Origin: Bacteroidota bacterium
GTDB taxonomy: Bacteria; Bacteroidota; Bacteroidia; Flavobacteriales; Flavobacteriaceae
Length of the DNA stretch: 7,380 nt
Reading direction: 5' to 3'
Assembly (NCBI GenBank): GCA_022560715.1
Contig: JADFSQ010000092.1
Coordinates: 1 to 7,380, forward strand
Shown here: in pieces, positions 6,492-7,380 of the stretch
Layout of the letters: each line of letters begins with the position of its first letter
How positions within the stretch are numbered: the first letter of the stretch is position 1
Program-made: the position numbers and the translations under genes
Notes under the pieces: generated by a model
Database searches by the model: none
The model's input: the letters and a program-made list of their open reading frames with translations, nothing else
What the model was told of the DNA's origin: nothing

Positions 6492-6523
6492 TTTGGAATT
6501 TAGTTTTACTTTATTTATTTTAA
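6492..6523 (+). promoter_or_regulatory. Weak candidate promoter of the DUF1569 gene
   Basis: TTTG (6492-6495) is followed after 20 bp by TATTTTAA (6516-6523), partly matching TAnnTTTG. The leader would be about 30 nt. The region is so AT-rich that a chance match is likely. Confidence 0.25.
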
Positions 6524-6558
6524 AAATTATAAATTAATACCAATTTAACAATACTACT

Positions 6559-7011
6559 ATGAAATCTTTATTTGAAACTGAAACGCATCAAGATATTTTA
6601 AATAGAATTGAAAAATTGAACGAGAGTTCTTCTCCAAATTGGGGTAAAATGAATGTTGGACAGATGCTTAAACACTGCCAACAGCCAATGGAAATAGCTC
6701 TTGGAAAACGTGAAATGAAAGGGAAAGCAGGATTTTTTACAAAAATAATATTTAAACTCTTTAAGCCTATGATGTATAGTGACAGACCCTATAGACGTAA
6801 TATAGGCACAGCAAAAGAATTTGTTATTACCGAACCTCAAGATTTTGAAGCAGAAAAAAATAACATTGTAAATCTTATTAATGAATTTGCCAGTAAAAAA
6901 GACAATACCAATTGGCCAAAGCATCCTATATTTGGAATTTTTACAACCGAACAAAGAGGGCAAATGCAATACAAACATTTAGATCATCATTTAACACAGT
7001 TTGGAGTTTAA
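6559..7011 (+). CDS. DUF1569 (DinB-like) domain-containing protein
   Basis: A single-domain protein of 150 residues that I recognise as DUF1569, a branch of the DinB/YfiT four-helix-bundle superfamily. Characteristic parts are WGKMNVGQMLKHC (28-40), FGIFTTEQRGQMQYKHLDHH (125-144) and the final LTQFG. DinB-fold proteins usually bind a divalent metal through three histidines; H39, H140 and H144 (or H143) are well placed for this. Family members of known function are thiol-dependent transferases or isomerases, but none is assigned for DUF1569, so the reaction is unknown. No signal peptide or membrane helix is seen, so it should be cytosolic. The start is supported by an in-frame TAA at 6535-6537. 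It is transcribed alone, divergent from radC and convergent with the Mpl gene. Confidence 0.85.
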   Translation: MKSLFETETHQDILNRIEKLNESSSPNWGKMNVGQMLKHCQQPMEIALGKREMKGKAGFFTKIIFKLFKPMMYSDRPYRRNIGTAKEFVITEPQDFEAEKNNIVNLINEFASKKDNTNWPKHPIFGIFTTEQRGQMQYKHLDHHLTQFGV

Positions 7012-7039
7012 CTGTATTCTACTAAACATAATCCATCTA

Positions 7040-7065
7040 AAGACAAGCAAACAACTGCCTGCCTT
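7040..7065 (-). terminator. Hairpin between convergent DUF1569 and Mpl genes
   Basis: In minus-strand RNA, AAGGCAGGCA (7065-7056) can pair over all 10 positions with TGCTTGTCTT (7049-7040) around a 6-base loop, using two G-U pairs. On the plus strand those two positions would be A-C mismatches, so the fold favours transcripts from the Mpl side. It lies about 110 bp beyond the Mpl stop and lacks a clear U-tract, so termination is uncertain. Confidence 0.35.
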
Positions 7066-7174
7066 GAATTACATTATTATACACCTCATAGGATAAATGT
7101 GAAGATCAATTAAGAGCAAAAGAAGAACTGATTAAAGTTAATAGGTGAAGTATTGAAAAATTTATACAATATGT

Positions 7175-7380
7175 TTAATTAATAAGCCCTTTTACCTTTT
7201 CAAAATCCAGTCCCCCATAATTACCACTACTCATAAGCAGTAAAGAAGTATTTTTAAAATCTTGAGAAAATAAATATTGTTTAAAATCATCTGGGTTGGT
7301 ATAAATAATTAAATCATCTCGCTTAAAAGCAGTAGCAATTTGTTCTTGTGTAATTGCTTCTAACTTTTTAATTTCAACAG
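7175..7380 (-). CDS. mpl: Mpl-type murein peptide ligase, C-terminal fragment
   Basis: Only the last 67 codons are visible; the gene continues past the right edge and stops with TAA at 7177-7175. The fragment begins VEIKKLEAITQEQI, continues with RDDLIIYTNPDDFKQYLF and ends with LLLMSSGNYGGLDFEKVKGL. The LLMSSGNYGGLD segment aligns with the end of E. coli Mpl (LVMSNGGFGGIH), unlike MurC, which ends with a GAGNIG-type motif. Mpl joins UDP-N-acetylmuramate to the recycled tripeptide L-Ala-gamma-D-Glu-meso-diaminopimelate in the cytoplasm, returning old wall peptide to peptidoglycan synthesis. The ATP-binding and catalytic domains are outside the window. Another Mur ligase relative is possible but less likely. 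Confidence 0.75.
   Translation of the reverse strand, partial: VEIKKLEAITQEQIATAFKRDDLIIYTNPDDFKQYLFSQDFKNTSLLLMSSGNYGGLDFEKVKGLIN

Larger units (their letters stand above)
6326..6558. other. Divergent intergenic region between radC and the DUF1569 gene
   Basis: This 233-bp gap holds no coding frame I trust. It contains the radC promoter candidate (6358-6387, minus), a YAGTNNN heptamer array (6364-6408), a TTAGGAT/TTGGAAT/TTAGTTT triplet (6486-6506) and a weak promoter candidate for the plus-strand gene (6492-6523). Confidence 0.6.

Noticed and set aside
6598..6978. 126-codon open frame antisense to the DUF1569 gene
   Set aside because: The sense strand carries the clear DUF1569 motifs; the antisense product is rich in Phe, Ile and Lys, as expected for a shadow of this composition.
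7092..7148. Short plus-strand frame (DKCEDQLRAKEELIKVNR) after the DUF1569 gene
   Set aside because: It looks superficially like a helical kinase linker, but it has only 18 codons, no start codon and a stop just upstream. It is too short to call a gene remnant.
1..7380. Defence island, mobile element or CRISPR array
   Set aside because: There are no transposase, integrase or nuclease frames, no spaced direct repeats of CRISPR size, and the recognisable genes are housekeeping. RadC here has the chromosomal length and context, not that of a plasmid-borne anti-restriction gene.

Overview
The window is AT-rich chromosomal DNA that looks like a member of the Flavobacteriaceae (Bacteroidota). The evidence is low G+C, start codons without Shine-Dalgarno sequences, candidate promoters resembling the Bacteroidota -33 TTTG / -7 TAnnTTTG pattern, and protein sequences that read as flavobacterial in RadC, the CE4-like protein, the Mpl tail and the rhomboid N-terminus. 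I cannot name a genus. I see no mobile element, CRISPR array, tRNA or rRNA.

Layout. Positions 1-123 (minus) hold the N-terminus of a probable rhomboid membrane protease that runs off the left edge. A non-coding gap with short 7-bp-period repeats separates it from the divergent rarA gene (475-1752, plus), which encodes a AAA+ replication-recombination ATPase. Facing rarA is a minus-strand cluster that reads leftward. It starts with a CE4 polysaccharide-deacetylase-like protein (5509-4208), followed by a YjjG-type HAD nucleotidase overlapping it by 11 bp (4218-3529). Two tandem, related, secreted proteins of unknown function come next (3494-2655 and 2636-1764). Upstream of the cluster is radC (6325-5627, minus), separated by 117 bp that contain an inverted repeat and a perfect palindrome. 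A divergent DUF1569/DinB-like gene (6559-7011, plus) follows. At the right edge is the C-terminus of an Mpl-type murein ligase (7380-7175, minus).

How the genes relate. Two are genome-maintenance genes (rarA, radC). One is a cell-wall recycling gene (mpl), one is a probable nucleotide house-cleaning phosphatase (YjjG-like), and one is a carbohydrate-esterase-like protein. The set reads as a housekeeping neighbourhood, not a dedicated system. The least explained parts are the paired secreted paralogs, each with exactly two mature cysteines at matching positions, and the CE4-like protein, whose expected metal and catalytic residues are replaced in three motifs.

At small scale, three intergenic gaps carry degenerate repeats of different sequence but a common 7-bp period. 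The clearest is a YAGTNNN array overlapping the radC promoter. I found no convincing evidence of a new multi-gene system; the findings below are leads of modest strength.
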